Source: Bacilli bacterium (GTDB lineage Bacteria; Bacillota_I; Bacilli_A; RF39; UBA660). Taken from it: DNA of 10,821 bases. The DNA lies in contig JAEDMO010000030.1 of assembly GCA_016302935.1 (NCBI GenBank), positions 1 through 10,821 on the forward strand. Direction: 5' to 3'. The notes beneath the pieces were generated by a model, which searched no databases, was not told the DNA's origin, and was given only the letters and a program-made list of their open reading frames with translations. Position numbers and translations under genes: made by a program. Below, piece after piece: positions 1 through 7,283 of the stretch (positions are counted from its first letter, which is position 1; each line of letters begins with the position of its first letter).

Positions 1-17
1 TGTCATATTTTCTTTAG

Positions 18-23
18 TATAAT
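18..23 (+). promoter_or_regulatory. Candidate -10 box for the Ca2+ ATPase gene
   Basis: A perfect TATAAT lies 40 bases before the start codon. The matching -35 box at normal spacing would fall just outside the left edge of the window, so the promoter is only half visible. No other gene is seen in bases 1-62. Confidence 0.45.
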
Positions 24-62
24 AGGTTATTTGGCCTAGTATTATTTGATAGGGAGGTACTT

Positions 63-2663
63 ATGAAATATAATGGGCTTAGTGATAAAGAGGTTATAGA
101 AAAAAGAAAGAAGTATGGGGATAATGGGCTTAGTAGGAAAAAACAAGATACTTTCTTTAAAATGTTTGTAGAAACGTTAGGAGATCCAATTATAAAAATT
201 TTACTTATAGCTCTTTCTATTAAGATTATTTTTTTGTTTAAGGATTTTGATTTTTATGAAACTATTGGAATTGTTCTAGCGATTATTATTGCTTCTTTTA
301 TATCGACAATATCAGAGTATGGGTCTGAGAAGGCTTTTGAAAGATTGCAAGAGGAATCTTCTAAGATAAGGGTGCGGGTAATTAGAAATTCTAAGGTTGT
401 TTTGGTTGATGTTTCAGACATAGTATTAGATGATATTGTTCTTTTATCTTCAGGGGATAAGGTTCCTGCTGATGGGATTATCTTAGAGGGAACGATTTCT
501 TTGGATGAATCTTCTTTGAATGGTGAGGCTAAGGAAGTTTATAAATCTTCTTCTACTTCTAATAAAGTTTATAGAGGTACAGTAGTTTATGATGGTGAGG
601 CTTTGATTAGGGTAGATGCGGTTGGTGATAAGACTTTTTATGGTAATTTGGCTAGTGAAATTCAAGATAAGGAACCTATTTCACCTCTTAAATTAAGACT
701 AACTAAGTTAGCTAAGACTATTAGTATTTTTGGGTATATATTTGCAATATTGGTAGCTTTAGGTTATTTGTTTTCGGTAGTATTTATTGAAAATAATTTT
801 GATATAGATAAAATTGTTGCTACTATTAGTAATGGACGAGTGATGTTTGGACATATTTTATATGCCTTAACTTTGTCTGTTACATTAATTGTAGTTTCGG
901 TACCAGAAGGATTACCTATGATGATTACACTTGTGCTTTCTTCTAATATGAGGAGAATGTTAAAGAAAAATGTTTTGGTAAGAAAATTAGTTGGGATTGA
1001 GACTGCAGGAAGTTTAAATATTTTATTTACCGATAAAACTGGAACTTTGACTAAGGGGAAATTGGAGGTTATTGGGTTATATTTGCCTAATAAGGTTTTT
1101 ATTAATAATGTTATGGAGTTATCTAGTTATCGTAATTATTATGATTTGGTAATACCTAGTTTGTTATATAATAATGATAGTGTATATGATTTTGATAATA
1201 ATAGGGTTATTGGTGGTAATATTACTGATAGAGCTATTATGGATTTTATTAAGATGAAGAAGGGGGATGAGTATAAGGTTACCGATAAGGTATCTTTTGA
1301 TAGTAAGAATAAGTATATGATTAGTGTAGTTAAGGGAGCTAATAATTTGAGATTAATAAAGGGAGCTCCTGAAGTTATTATTAATGCTTGTAATACTTAT
1401 TATGATGCTAATGGTGATAAGAAAATTTTTAAAAATAAGGATGAGATGTTTAAGAAGGTAGATGATTATACTAAAAATGGAATTAGAGTTTTAGCACTGG
1501 CGGTTAGTGATGATGTTTTAAATTTAAGAAGTTTTAGAAATGTTTCTTTTTTAGGTTTGGTTATGATTAAAGATGAGGTTAGGAAGGAAGCTATAAGCGG
1601 ATTAGAGATGGTTAAGGCAGCTGGAATTCAAACGGTTATGGTTACTGGTGATAATAAGAATACAGCTTCTGCTTTGGCTTTTGAGTTAGGGTTACTTAGT
1701 AATGATGATGATATTATTTTAACTAGTGATGAGTTAGCTAAGATGAGCGATAAAGATGTAAAAAAAATATTGCCAAAATTGAAAGTGGTAGCAAGGAGTT
1801 TGCCACATGATAAAAGTAGGCTGGTAAATGTGGCTAGAGATTTGGATTTGGTAGTGGGGATGACTGGTGATGGTGTTAATGATGCACCAGCTTTAAAAAA
1901 GGCTGATGTTGGATTTGCAATGGGTAGTGGGACTGAAGTTGCTAAGGAAGCTTCTAATATTGTAATACTAGATGATAATTTTATGTCGATCGTTAATGCT
2001 ATTTTATTTGGAAGGACTATTTTTAAAAGTATTAGAAAGTTTATTATTTTTCAACTTTCTGTTAATATATGTGCGGTTATGGTTAGTTTGATAGGTCCTT
2101 TTATTGGTATTGATCAACCAGTAACGGTTATACAGATGCTTTGGATTAATATGGTTATGGATACTTTAGCAGGTGTTGCTTTTGCCTATGAGCCTCCATT
2201 AATAGAATATATGAATGAAAAGCCAAAGAAGAAAGGGGAACATATTGTCAATAAGTATATGTTTAATCAAATAATTGTAATGGGTTTATATACATCTTTG
2301 CTCTGTCTTTTGTTTTTAAAATTACCTAGTATAAGTAATTTATTTGAGCAAAATGGTGGACATTTAATGACGGCTTTTTTTGGTTTGTTTATATTTTGTT
2401 CTATTTTTAATAGTTTTAATGCTAGAACACATAGGATTAATATTTTTTCAAATATATTTAAAAATAAGGCTTTCTTGATAGTTATTTTGTTTATAGTAAT
2501 AATACAGATATATTTAATTTATTATGGTGGTGAAGTTTTTAGGACAGTTGGACTTAGTTTATATGAATTTAATATGATGATTTTGATTTCTATGACTGTG
2601 ATACCTGTTGATTTTTTTAGAAAGGTATTACTTAGGTTAAGGGGAATCAAAGGGGGAGTTTAA
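63..2663 (+). CDS. Calcium-translocating P-type ATPase, PMCA (type IIB) family
   Basis: This 866-residue integral membrane pump should export Ca2+ from the cytosol at the cost of ATP. Order of parts: N-terminal cation-ATPase segment; membrane pair at about 40-85; actuator domain with NGEA at 153-156, where most pumps have TGES; a pair around M3-M4 with PEGLP at 281-285; phosphorylation motif DKTGT with Asp324; nucleotide domain with KGAPE at 433-437; TGDN at 528-531; hinge GDGVND at 602-607; then about six more membrane segments. The M6 stretch has Asn696 and Asp700 in the order NMVMDT, and M5 has QLSVN, the PMCA rather than SERCA pattern. This supports one Ca2+ per cycle, as known for the type. 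Length is normal for bacterial members, and no calmodulin-binding tail is seen. The start is set by AGGGAGGT at 51-58. The gene stands alone and ends in a terminator shared with the convergent nuclease gene. Ca2+ specificity is inferred from family motifs. Confidence 0.93.
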   Translation: MKYNGLSDKEVIEKRKKYGDNGLSRKKQDTFFKMFVETLGDPIIKILLIALSIKIIFLFKDFDFYETIGIVLAIIIASFISTISEYGSEKAFERLQEESSKIRVRVIRNSKVVLVDVSDIVLDDIVLLSSGDKVPADGIILEGTISLDESSLNGEAKEVYKSSSTSNKVYRGTVVYDGEALIRVDAVGDKTFYGNLASEIQDKEPISPLKLRLTKLAKTISIFGYIFAILVALGYLFSVVFIENNFDIDKIVATISNGRVMFGHILYALTLSVTLIVVSVPEGLPMMITLVLSSNMRRMLKKNVLVRKLVGIETAGSLNILFTDKTGTLTKGKLEVIGLYLPNKVFINNVMELSSYRNYYDLVIPSLLYNNDSVYDFDNNRVIGGNITDRAIMDFIKMKKGDEYKVTDKVSFDSKNKYMISVVKGANNLRLIKGAPEVIINACNTYYDANGDKKIFKNKDEMFKKVDDYTKNGIRVLALAVSDDVLNLRSFRNVSFLGLVMIKDEVRKEAISGLEMVKAAGIQTVMVTGDNKNTASALAFELGLLSNDDDIILTSDELAKMSDKDVKKILPKLKVVARSLPHDKSRLVNVARDLDLVVGMTGDGVNDAPALKKADVGFAMGSGTEVAKEASNIVILDDNFMSIVNAILFGRTIFKSIRKFIIFQLSVNICAVMVSLIGPFIGIDQPVTVIQMLWINMVMDTLAGVAFAYEPPLIEYMNEKPKKKGEHIVNKYMFNQIIVMGLYTSLLCLLFLKLPSISNLFEQNGGHLMTAFFGLFIFCSIFNSFNARTHRINIFSNIFKNKAFLIVILFIVIIQIYLIYYGGEVFRTVGLSLYEFNMMILISMTVIPVDFFRKVLLRLRGIKGGV

Positions 2664-2700
2664 AAAAAGTTTATGAAATTATCATAAACTATTTTTCTTT
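2661..2700. terminator. Bidirectional intrinsic terminator between convergent genes
   Basis: The arms 2668-2676 (AGTTTATGA) and 2682-2690 (TCATAAACT) form a perfect 9-bp stem with a 5-base loop. On the plus strand the stem is followed by ATTTTTCTTTT. On the minus strand it is followed by seven T's, the complement of the A-run at 2662-2668. It can therefore stop transcription of both converging genes. The right arm overlaps the TAG stop codon of the minus-strand gene. Confidence 0.85.
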
Positions 2701-4566
2701 TATTAATTTTCTTAAGGCTTCTAGAATGACTACCATAGCCCAAGTATCTTGTTTACAGTAAGTTATTAGGGCTTGATATTTAAAGTTAAATTCTTCTTTA
2801 CTCATTTTAGGATAATTAGCATATTCTACTATGGCTTCGGTACCATTTTTAACATCTAGATTGGCGTAGCTTAGATCACTGAATACGGGAAGTGTTTTTT
2901 TAATAGAAAATGAACCACTTAATCTTTTATCATAAAAGTTAAATACTTTGGCATCTTCTTCTTCATAACCAAGTTCTTCATACATTTTAGAATTGGTATC
3001 TACTAACCATAAAAGGTCGAATCCTCTTTTGTATAGTTTTAATAAATCTTCTTTATATTTGGGGAAGATAGATGCTAGTTCTTTGATACGTCCTTTTTCA
3101 AAAGCAACATTTTGGGCGAATAGTGTTCCTTTATTGGGATCCATATATTTTAGCATCGCTTTAATTAGTTCTTCTCTTTCATCTTCGTGTGATTTAGCAA
3201 GAAAGACAAAATTATCTTTATCATTATCACATATTCCAGGAGCATTTTCTATATGAAGTGAAAATTCAAAAGGGGATTGAATATATGGCCATTCTCCTTT
3301 AAAGCGTGGGACAGGGCAAGGGAATGTTTCAAAATCTAAGTGATATATGGGGTATTCTAATTGTTCTAGGCCTAATTTTAATTTTTCTTTATTAATATAT
3401 GGTGTTTCTTTAATTAAGGCATCTCTTTGCAAGTGATGTGTTTTTCTTGTTATCCAATTTTCTGGAATATCTAACATATTAATATATCCTTCGTTAATTA
3501 ACTCTAATCCTTTTATTCTAGTTCCATCTTCTTTAACAAAACCTTGACCATTTTTAATATAGTTTAAAGATGAATTTTTTTTAGGTATCATAGAACCACA
3601 GATGGTGTTAAAAAATTTACATTGGTTTTTTGTTTTGTATTCACAGTAAGGACCAAGCTTGCAAGGGGATGCATCTAGATTGGTTAGATGTTCTTCTAGT
3701 AATTTATCATCAGTGGCTACAACATTATGTAATTCTTCTACTAATTTAGTTACATTAAAGAAAGTTATTAATTCATTACCATTATCATCGGTATTATATA
3801 TAGGTTTATTATCTTCGTAGGTTCCATCAAAGATATATTCGTGGTTTAATACGGCAAGATAATAATTTATTTTTTTATTGGTAGTCAGTTCTTTATTTTG
3901 AGCTATTGCATTTTCAATAAAGTATCTTTGAACTGCAATATCATAAATATATTTACCCAGTTTATAACGATTTAATAGTTTACTACGTTGGTCTTGATAT
4001 TTTTTTAATGGCATATAATCTTCAATGTTACAATTTTCTAGTTCATCTTTTAAATAATTAATATTATTAATACGAGTCCAGATAGAATGGCGGGGTTGAT
4101 TAGGGTGGGATGAAGATAGTTTCATGTATTTATTAGAAGTGGTCGCTTTTACTTCTATTATATTGATATCAGTATCATTTTCATTATATATATCTAGATA
4201 GCAAAGATATTTAAGACCATTTTTCGTAAAGGTAAAACATTTTTGATCTTTGGTATCAATTGCAAAGATACTATTACCTTTAAAGGTTTTTTTTACAATT
4301 TTGGCAGTTTCTATTTCTACTTGTTTGTAATAATCTAACATAGCTTCTAGTTGAGGGTCTATTTTATCAATTAAATCTATGTCATTGCCTTCTTCATCTT
4401 CATCATACATACCTGATATTAATTCAAGTAGTTTATCAAATTTCTCTTCATCTTGATATTCTTTATAGGTAATATCTGCGTTTAATCTTTCTTTTTTTAT
4501 GTTGTCTAAGGAACAGTATCTTGGACATCTTGTATAGTTTATAAATGTTGTTTTGGATATAGTCAT
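2689..4566 (-). CDS. DUF2779 protein: PD-(D/E)XK nuclease fused to DEDDy exonuclease-like domain
   Basis: This 625-residue cytosolic protein shows two nuclease-like parts. The N-terminal part (1-330) looks like the RecB/Cas4 branch of PD-(D/E)XK nucleases: an opening FINYTRCPRYC stretch with Cys14 and Cys18, then Asp125 and the strand IIEVK with Glu138 and Lys140. A later cysteine cluster (Cys302, 308, 316, 323) could hold a 4Fe-4S cluster together with an N-terminal Cys, as in Cas4 and AddB. The C-terminal part (about 400-625) is DUF2779, an RNase H-like fold. It has HLDFET with Asp411 and Glu413, AQNVAFE at 484-490, Asp517 or Asp523, and the YxxxD pair Tyr603/Asp607, matching a DEDDy 3'-5' exonuclease layout. 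The same pairing is known in the TM0106-type RecB-like proteins. The start is supported by AGGTGA at 4571-4576. No helicase or Cas gene is adjacent. The substrate is unknown; a nucleic-acid processing role is inferred. Confidence 0.85.
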   Translation of the reverse strand: MTISKTTFINYTRCPRYCSLDNIKKERLNADITYKEYQDEEKFDKLLELISGMYDEDEEGNDIDLIDKIDPQLEAMLDYYKQVEIETAKIVKKTFKGNSIFAIDTKDQKCFTFTKNGLKYLCYLDIYNENDTDINIIEVKATTSNKYMKLSSSHPNQPRHSIWTRINNINYLKDELENCNIEDYMPLKKYQDQRSKLLNRYKLGKYIYDIAVQRYFIENAIAQNKELTTNKKINYYLAVLNHEYIFDGTYEDNKPIYNTDDNGNELITFFNVTKLVEELHNVVATDDKLLEEHLTNLDASPCKLGPYCEYKTKNQCKFFNTICGSMIPKKNSSLNYIKNGQGFVKEDGTRIKGLELINEGYINMLDIPENWITRKTHHLQRDALIKETPYINKEKLKLGLEQLEYPIYHLDFETFPCPVPRFKGEWPYIQSPFEFSLHIENAPGICDNDKDNFVFLAKSHEDEREELIKAMLKYMDPNKGTLFAQNVAFEKGRIKELASIFPKYKEDLLKLYKRGFDLLWLVDTNSKMYEELGYEEEDAKVFNFYDKRLSGSFSIKKTLPVFSDLSYANLDVKNGTEAIVEYANYPKMSKEEFNFKYQALITYCKQDTWAMVVILEALRKLIKEK

Positions 4567-4582
4567 ATTATCACCTAGGTAA

Positions 4583-4591
4583 ATTATAGCA
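4583..4591 (-). promoter_or_regulatory. Extended -10 promoter for the DUF2779 gene
   Basis: On the minus strand this reads TGCTATAAT, an extended -10 box with a perfect hexamer. The -35 region is only T-rich and overlaps the upstream terminator. The predicted transcription start falls near 4576, at the Shine-Dalgarno sequence AGGTGA, so the leader would be unusually short. That lowers confidence. Confidence 0.45.
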
Positions 4592-4604
4592 TATTTTTTT
4601 CTTT

Positions 4605-4634
4605 AAAAAAACAATAACTCTCGCTATTGTTTTT
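4605..4634 (-). terminator. Intrinsic terminator after cotJC
   Basis: Arms 4607-4616 and 4625-4634 (AAAAACAATA / TATTGTTTTT in plus-strand reading) form a 10-bp stem around an 8-base loop. The minus-strand transcript continues into a run of seven U's. The 5' arm includes the end of cotJC and its TAG stop. It separates the cotJ pair from the DUF2779 gene. Confidence 0.75.
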
Positions 4635-5193
4635 GATCATAACCTTTTTTCTTATATTCATCATATAATTCTTTAAATCTTTGAAAGTGAACAACTTCTC
4701 TTTGTCTTAAGAAAAGAAGTGGTCCAATAACATCGGGATCATCGGTTAGGGTTATTAAGTTTTCATATATTGCTCTTGCTTTTTCTTCTGCTGCCATATC
4801 TTCTGATAAATCTGCAACAGGATCGCCGGTTGTAGCAAAGTAACTTACGGTAAATGGAACGCCGTTAGAGTCTGTTGGATATAAGGCTTTGCCGTGTTCT
4901 GCATAGTGACTTTCGAGGCCTGCTTTTTTGATTTCTTCTAAGGTAGCATCTTTCATTAATTGATATATCATAGTACAAATCATTTCTACGTGGGCTAGTT
5001 CTTCGGTTCCTAAATCGGTAAGTAGGGCTTTACCTTTATCATCTGGCATAGTATATCTTTGATTTAAGTAGCGTAGTGAGGCTGCTAGTTCGCCGTTGGC
5101 ACCACCGTATTGAGTGACAAGAAATTTTGCCATTCTTAAATCTTTTTTCTTAATATTAATTGGATATTCTAAAGTTTTAACATATTTCCACAT
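4624..5193 (-). CDS. cotJC: CotJC-like spore coat protein, manganese catalase family
   Basis: At 189 residues it has the same length as Bacillus subtilis CotJC as I recall it, and matches it throughout, for example QYGGANGELAASLRYLNQRY at 28-47. The fold is a ferritin-like four-helix bundle with a dinuclear metal site. Visible ligand candidates are Glu35, Glu65 with His68 (ELAH), Glu136 or Glu137 (AAEEKA) and Glu166 with His169 (REVVH). This is the manganese-catalase pattern, so peroxide dismutation is plausible; in B. subtilis the protein is known mainly as an inner spore-coat component. It starts one base after the stop of the CotJA-CotJB fusion, with GGGAGGT at 5202-5208 inside the upstream gene's end, so the two are one transcriptional and probably translationally coupled unit. 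Whether this organism sporulates cannot be told from the window; close relatives of CotJC also occur in non-sporing anaerobes. Confidence 0.92.
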   Translation of the reverse strand: MWKYVKTLEYPINIKKKDLRMAKFLVTQYGGANGELAASLRYLNQRYTMPDDKGKALLTDLGTEELAHVEMICTMIYQLMKDATLEEIKKAGLESHYAEHGKALYPTDSNGVPFTVSYFATTGDPVADLSEDMAAEEKARAIYENLITLTDDPDVIGPLLFLRQREVVHFQRFKELYDEYKKKGYDQKQ

Positions 5194-5194
5194 A

Positions 5195-5644
5195 TTATTG
5201 TACCTCCCAAGGCCAAGGACTGTTATCCCATATCCAAGTATTTACATTACTTGGAGCATCATCTATAGTTAGAGGGCCATATTTACTTTCATATTCCATA
5301 GATGCTTGTTTTTCAAGATTACGGTAGTTATTAAATATTTTAACAACATTTTCATCATCAGGATAATTATCTAGATAAAGATTTAAATCAATCATCGCAA
5401 AACGATATTGTCTTACTTTGTTTAGTAATGTTTCACGCTCATTAGTGGGTTCTATTTCTCTTGGTTTATAGTTTTTATATGGATTATATAAATTTTCAAA
5501 CATATTACCACGCATAAAGCCTATTTTAGAATCTAATTTGTATGTTGGTTGTGGTATATTGGTTAAATTAGGATTATTATTTAAAAAGGTATTTTGAAAA
5601 TTCATATCGCTCATATAATTATAGTAATTATCATAATTGTTCAT
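5195..5644 (-). CDS. cotJB: CotJA-CotJB fusion protein (spore coat assembly)
   Basis: This 149-residue protein joins two normally separate coat proteins. Residues 1-40 are rich in Asn and Tyr and low in complexity. Residues 42-59 (GFMRGNMFENLYNPYKNY) match the C-terminal signature of CotJA, where a glycine-containing turn leads to LY-x-PY. Residues 72-149 are a complete CotJB domain: helical LLNKVRQYRFAMIDLNLYLD, then PDDENV, KYGPL at 121-125 and the aromatic end WIWDNSPWPWE. In Bacillus, cotJA, cotJB and cotJC are three genes of one operon, and CotJA and CotJC need each other for coat assembly; here the first two share one frame. The start has AGGAGT at 5653-5658, eight bases upstream. CotJB assignment is firm; the CotJA part rests on the short motif and position only. 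Confidence 0.85.
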   Translation of the reverse strand: MNNYDNYYNYMSDMNFQNTFLNNNPNLTNIPQPTYKLDSKIGFMRGNMFENLYNPYKNYKPREIEPTNERETLLNKVRQYRFAMIDLNLYLDNYPDDENVVKIFNNYRNLEKQASMEYESKYGPLTIDDAPSNVNTWIWDNSPWPWEVQ

Positions 5645-5686
5645 TTTTTCACACTCCTAACATATGGTATGATAACTAGGTTATAG

Positions 5687-5716
5687 TGTATAGGCTTATG
5701 GCTAGTTTTTAGTTAA
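5687..5716 (-). promoter_or_regulatory. Candidate promoter of the cotJ pair
   Basis: On the minus strand TTAACT (5711-5716) and TATACA (5687-5692) are separated by 18 bases, each matching the vegetative consensus at four of six positions. The predicted start near 5680 leaves a leader of about 36 bases containing AGGAGT. In B. subtilis this operon is driven by the mother-cell factor SigE; I could not place a convincing SigE promoter at a workable distance. Confidence 0.35.
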
Positions 5717-5725
5717 TCATTATTT
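5711..5725. promoter_or_regulatory. Possible weak PerR box between cotJ and mgtC-like genes
   Basis: The 15-mer AGTTAATCATTATTT centres on the palindromic core TAATCATTA (5714-5722). That core is identical to the core of the strong operator at 7284-7306. It matches the PerR box TTATAATnATTATAA at 9 of 14 positions by my count. It overlaps the candidate -35 of the cotJ promoter. In DNA this AT-rich such a match may be chance. Confidence 0.25.
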
Positions 5726-5752
5726 TTTAATTTTATATTTTTTAAAAAAATA

Positions 5753-5761
5753 TGATATAAT
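5753..5761 (+). promoter_or_regulatory. Extended -10 promoter for the MgtC-like gene
   Basis: TGATATAAT is a perfect extended -10 box. At 17-bp spacing the -35 position reads TTATAT, a poor match, within a T-run followed by an A-run. The start site would be near 5768, and GGAGG at 5779-5783 precedes the start codon. Confidence 0.6.
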
Positions 5762-5793
5762 TAGATAAATAAGGTAATGGAGGATATATAAGT

Positions 5794-6498
5794 ATGTTGA
5801 AAGAAGAGTTTTTAATTAGAATATTAGCTTGTTTTGTTCTTAGTTTTTTAGTTGGAATAGAAAGGCAATATAGAAGAAGAAGTGTAGGGCTTAGAACTAC
5901 TATATTGGTTAGTATGGGAGCTTTTTTATATGTCAGTTTTTCTTTTTACGTTCATGCTGGTGATTTAACTAGAATAGCTGCTCAAGTAGTTACTGGTATT
6001 GGTTTTTTAGGTGCTGGAGTTATTATTAAGGATGGTATTAATGTAAGAGGACTTACTACTGCTGCTACTTTGTGGTGTGATGCTGCGATTGGAATTTTAT
6101 GTACTGGTGGCTTTTTGTTTGAAGCGATAGTAGGTACTTTAATTGTTCTTTTTGCAAATATTATATTAAGATTTATTAATCAAAAGTTAAAAGTTAGCAA
6201 GGGTGGAAAGATTATATACAATAGATATGTATTGAAGCTTAAATGTACAGATAATAGTGATTTAGTTAAAGATAAGATAAATAATATTATGAGTAATAAA
6301 AAAATTATAGTAAATGGTATAGAAAATAGTATTTTGGATAATGGTCAGATTCTTACTATGATTTGTTTTGATTTGGAAGAGTCTAAATCTTCTTTAGTTA
6401 ATGATATTGTTCGTTCATTTGAAATTTCTAAAGAGGTTTTATCGTTTTCTTTAAATAAGGAAGAGGCTATTTGTGAGATGGATGAGGAAGAGCTTTAA
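5794..6498 (+). CDS. MgtC/SapB family membrane protein
   Basis: The N-terminal 130 residues are the MgtC/SapB membrane domain, with about five hydrophobic segments. Its hallmarks are GIERQYRRRSVGLRTT at 21-36, GIGFLGAGVIIKDG at 68-81 and VRGLTTAATLW at 84-94, followed by AAIG at 97-100. Residues about 143-222 are soluble and fit the small C-terminal ACT-like domain of longer MgtC homologues. Salmonella MgtC supports survival in low Mg2+ and in macrophages and modulates the F-type ATPase; the role of Bacillota homologues such as this one is less clear, and adaptation to Mg2+ or acid is inferred only from the family. Length (234) is typical. It is divergent from the cotJ pair and has its own promoter; no terminator is evident after it. 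No Mg2+-sensing leader is visible: the predicted 5' untranslated region is only about 25 bases. Confidence 0.9.
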   Translation: MLKEEFLIRILACFVLSFLVGIERQYRRRSVGLRTTILVSMGAFLYVSFSFYVHAGDLTRIAAQVVTGIGFLGAGVIIKDGINVRGLTTAATLWCDAAIGILCTGGFLFEAIVGTLIVLFANIILRFINQKLKVSKGGKIIYNRYVLKLKCTDNSDLVKDKINNIMSNKKIIVNGIENSILDNGQILTMICFDLEESKSSLVNDIVRSFEISKEVLSFSLNKEEAICEMDEEEL

Positions 6499-6507
6499 AA
6501 AATTATT

Positions 6508-6535
6508 TTGGACTTATTAAAGGTAAAAATATAAT
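6508..6535 (+). promoter_or_regulatory. Candidate promoter for the Ham1-like gene
   Basis: TTGGAC (6508-6513) and a perfect TATAAT (6530-6535) are 16 bases apart. The predicted start near 6542 leaves a leader of about 37 bases with AAAGGA at 6563-6568 before the start codon at 6579. The -35 box matches only in its TTG. Confidence 0.45.
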
Positions 6536-6578
6536 TATGGTGATTATTTAATGTGAATAAAGAAAGGAATGATTAAAA

Positions 6579-7136
6579 ATGAAAAAAATTACTTATGTAA
6601 CTGGTAATTGGGCGAAAATAGATAGTGCTAAACAAATATTGGAACCACTTGGATTTACTATTGATAATGTTAAAATGGATACTTTAGAAATTCAAGCTGA
6701 TGATACTTCAGAAGTGGCAAAATATTCTGCTAAATGGGCTAGTGAAAAACTAAAATGTGCAGTTTTAAAAAATGATTCTGGATTATTTGTTGAGGCTCTA
6801 AATGGGTTTCCCGGGGTATATACTCACTATGTAGATGATACTATCGGTGAAGATGGACTATTGAAATTGTTAGATGGGGTTGAAAATAGAAAGGCATATT
6901 TCAAAGAAGTTCTAGCATATTGTGAATATGGTGGTGAACCGGTGACCTTTACTGCAATAACTCCTGGTACAATAGCTAAAGAAAAAAATGGTTCTTATGG
7001 ATGGAGTTGGGATTTTATCTTTATTCCTGATGGCGAAAATAAAACCTTAGGTTGTTATCCTGACAACGAGAGGTGGAAATTTTGGAGTTTAGATGCATAC
7101 AAGCAATTGGCAGAGTACCTAGATAATAAAAAATAA
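6579..7136 (+). CDS. Divergent Ham1/RdgB-family nucleotide pyrophosphatase
   Basis: The 185-residue size and fold-defining motifs are those of house-cleaning enzymes that hydrolyse dITP, ITP and XTP to monophosphates. Seen here are TGNWAK at 8-13 (family TGNxxK), NDSGLFVEALNGFPGVYT at 65-82 with the expected catalytic or metal-binding Asp66, and YGWSWDFIFIPDG at 140-152, matching the family's FGYDPIF / FGWDPCF segment. Several otherwise near-invariant positions differ: the Glu three residues after Lys13 is Ser16; Pro after WD is Phe146; and the C-terminal AE...K..SHR block, which contacts the phosphates and the base, reads LGCYPDNERWKFWSLDA (157-173), with no SHR. Family membership is clear, but activity on ITP/XTP is doubtful and base specificity may be altered. 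The overall look is closer to the eukaryotic ITPA style than to E. coli RdgB. The gene appears monocistronic. Confidence 0.82.
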   Translation: MKKITYVTGNWAKIDSAKQILEPLGFTIDNVKMDTLEIQADDTSEVAKYSAKWASEKLKCAVLKNDSGLFVEALNGFPGVYTHYVDDTIGEDGLLKLLDGVENRKAYFKEVLAYCEYGGEPVTFTAITPGTIAKEKNGSYGWSWDFIFIPDGENKTLGCYPDNERWKFWSLDAYKQLAEYLDNKK

Positions 7137-7253
7137 TATGTATGTAATATATGAAGAAATTTATATAGTAATATATTTAATGAATCGATAGCATTGACAA
7201 TTTTGTAAATGGATATTATGTATGATTAGAAAAGGAAAAGCTTTAAAAAGTGA

Positions 7254-7282
7254 TTGCATTTGCTATACATATATGATATAAT
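7254..7282 (+). promoter_or_regulatory. Strong promoter of the perR-rubrerythrin gene
   Basis: TTGCAT (7254-7259), a 17-base spacer and TATAAT (7277-7282), with TG one base before the hexamer (TGATATAAT), make this the best promoter in the window. The predicted start near 7289 lies inside the palindromic operator that follows. The rest of the gap after the Ham1-like gene (7137-7253) holds an isolated perfect TTGACA at 7194-7199 without a well-spaced -10, and no open reading frame. Confidence 0.8.
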
Positions 7283-7283
7283 T

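Noticed and set aside
483..665. Minus-strand open frame of 60 codons inside the ATPase gene
   Set aside because: It lies opposite the conserved actuator domain of a clear P-type ATPase and has no ribosome site or recognisable features.
2993..3256. Plus-strand open frame of 87 codons inside the DUF2779 gene
   Set aside because: It is antisense to the conserved DEDDy domain; its Ser/Leu-rich product is typical of a shadow frame in AT-rich DNA.
5664..5671. SigE-like -10 element (CATACCAT, minus strand) before the cotJ pair
   Set aside because: It would place the transcript start inside the Shine-Dalgarno site at 5653-5658, and no good SigE -35 lies at the right distance.
6526..6548. Weak hairpin ATAAT/ATTAT after the MgtC-like gene as a terminator
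   Set aside because: The stem is only five A-T pairs with no T-run, and it overlaps the candidate promoter of the next gene.
7194..7199. Perfect TTGACA in the gap before perR-rbr, possibly a small RNA promoter
   Set aside because: Nearby -10 candidates have wrong spacing (TATTAT at 14 bases, TATGAT at 21), and there is no terminator hairpin before the perR-rbr promoter.
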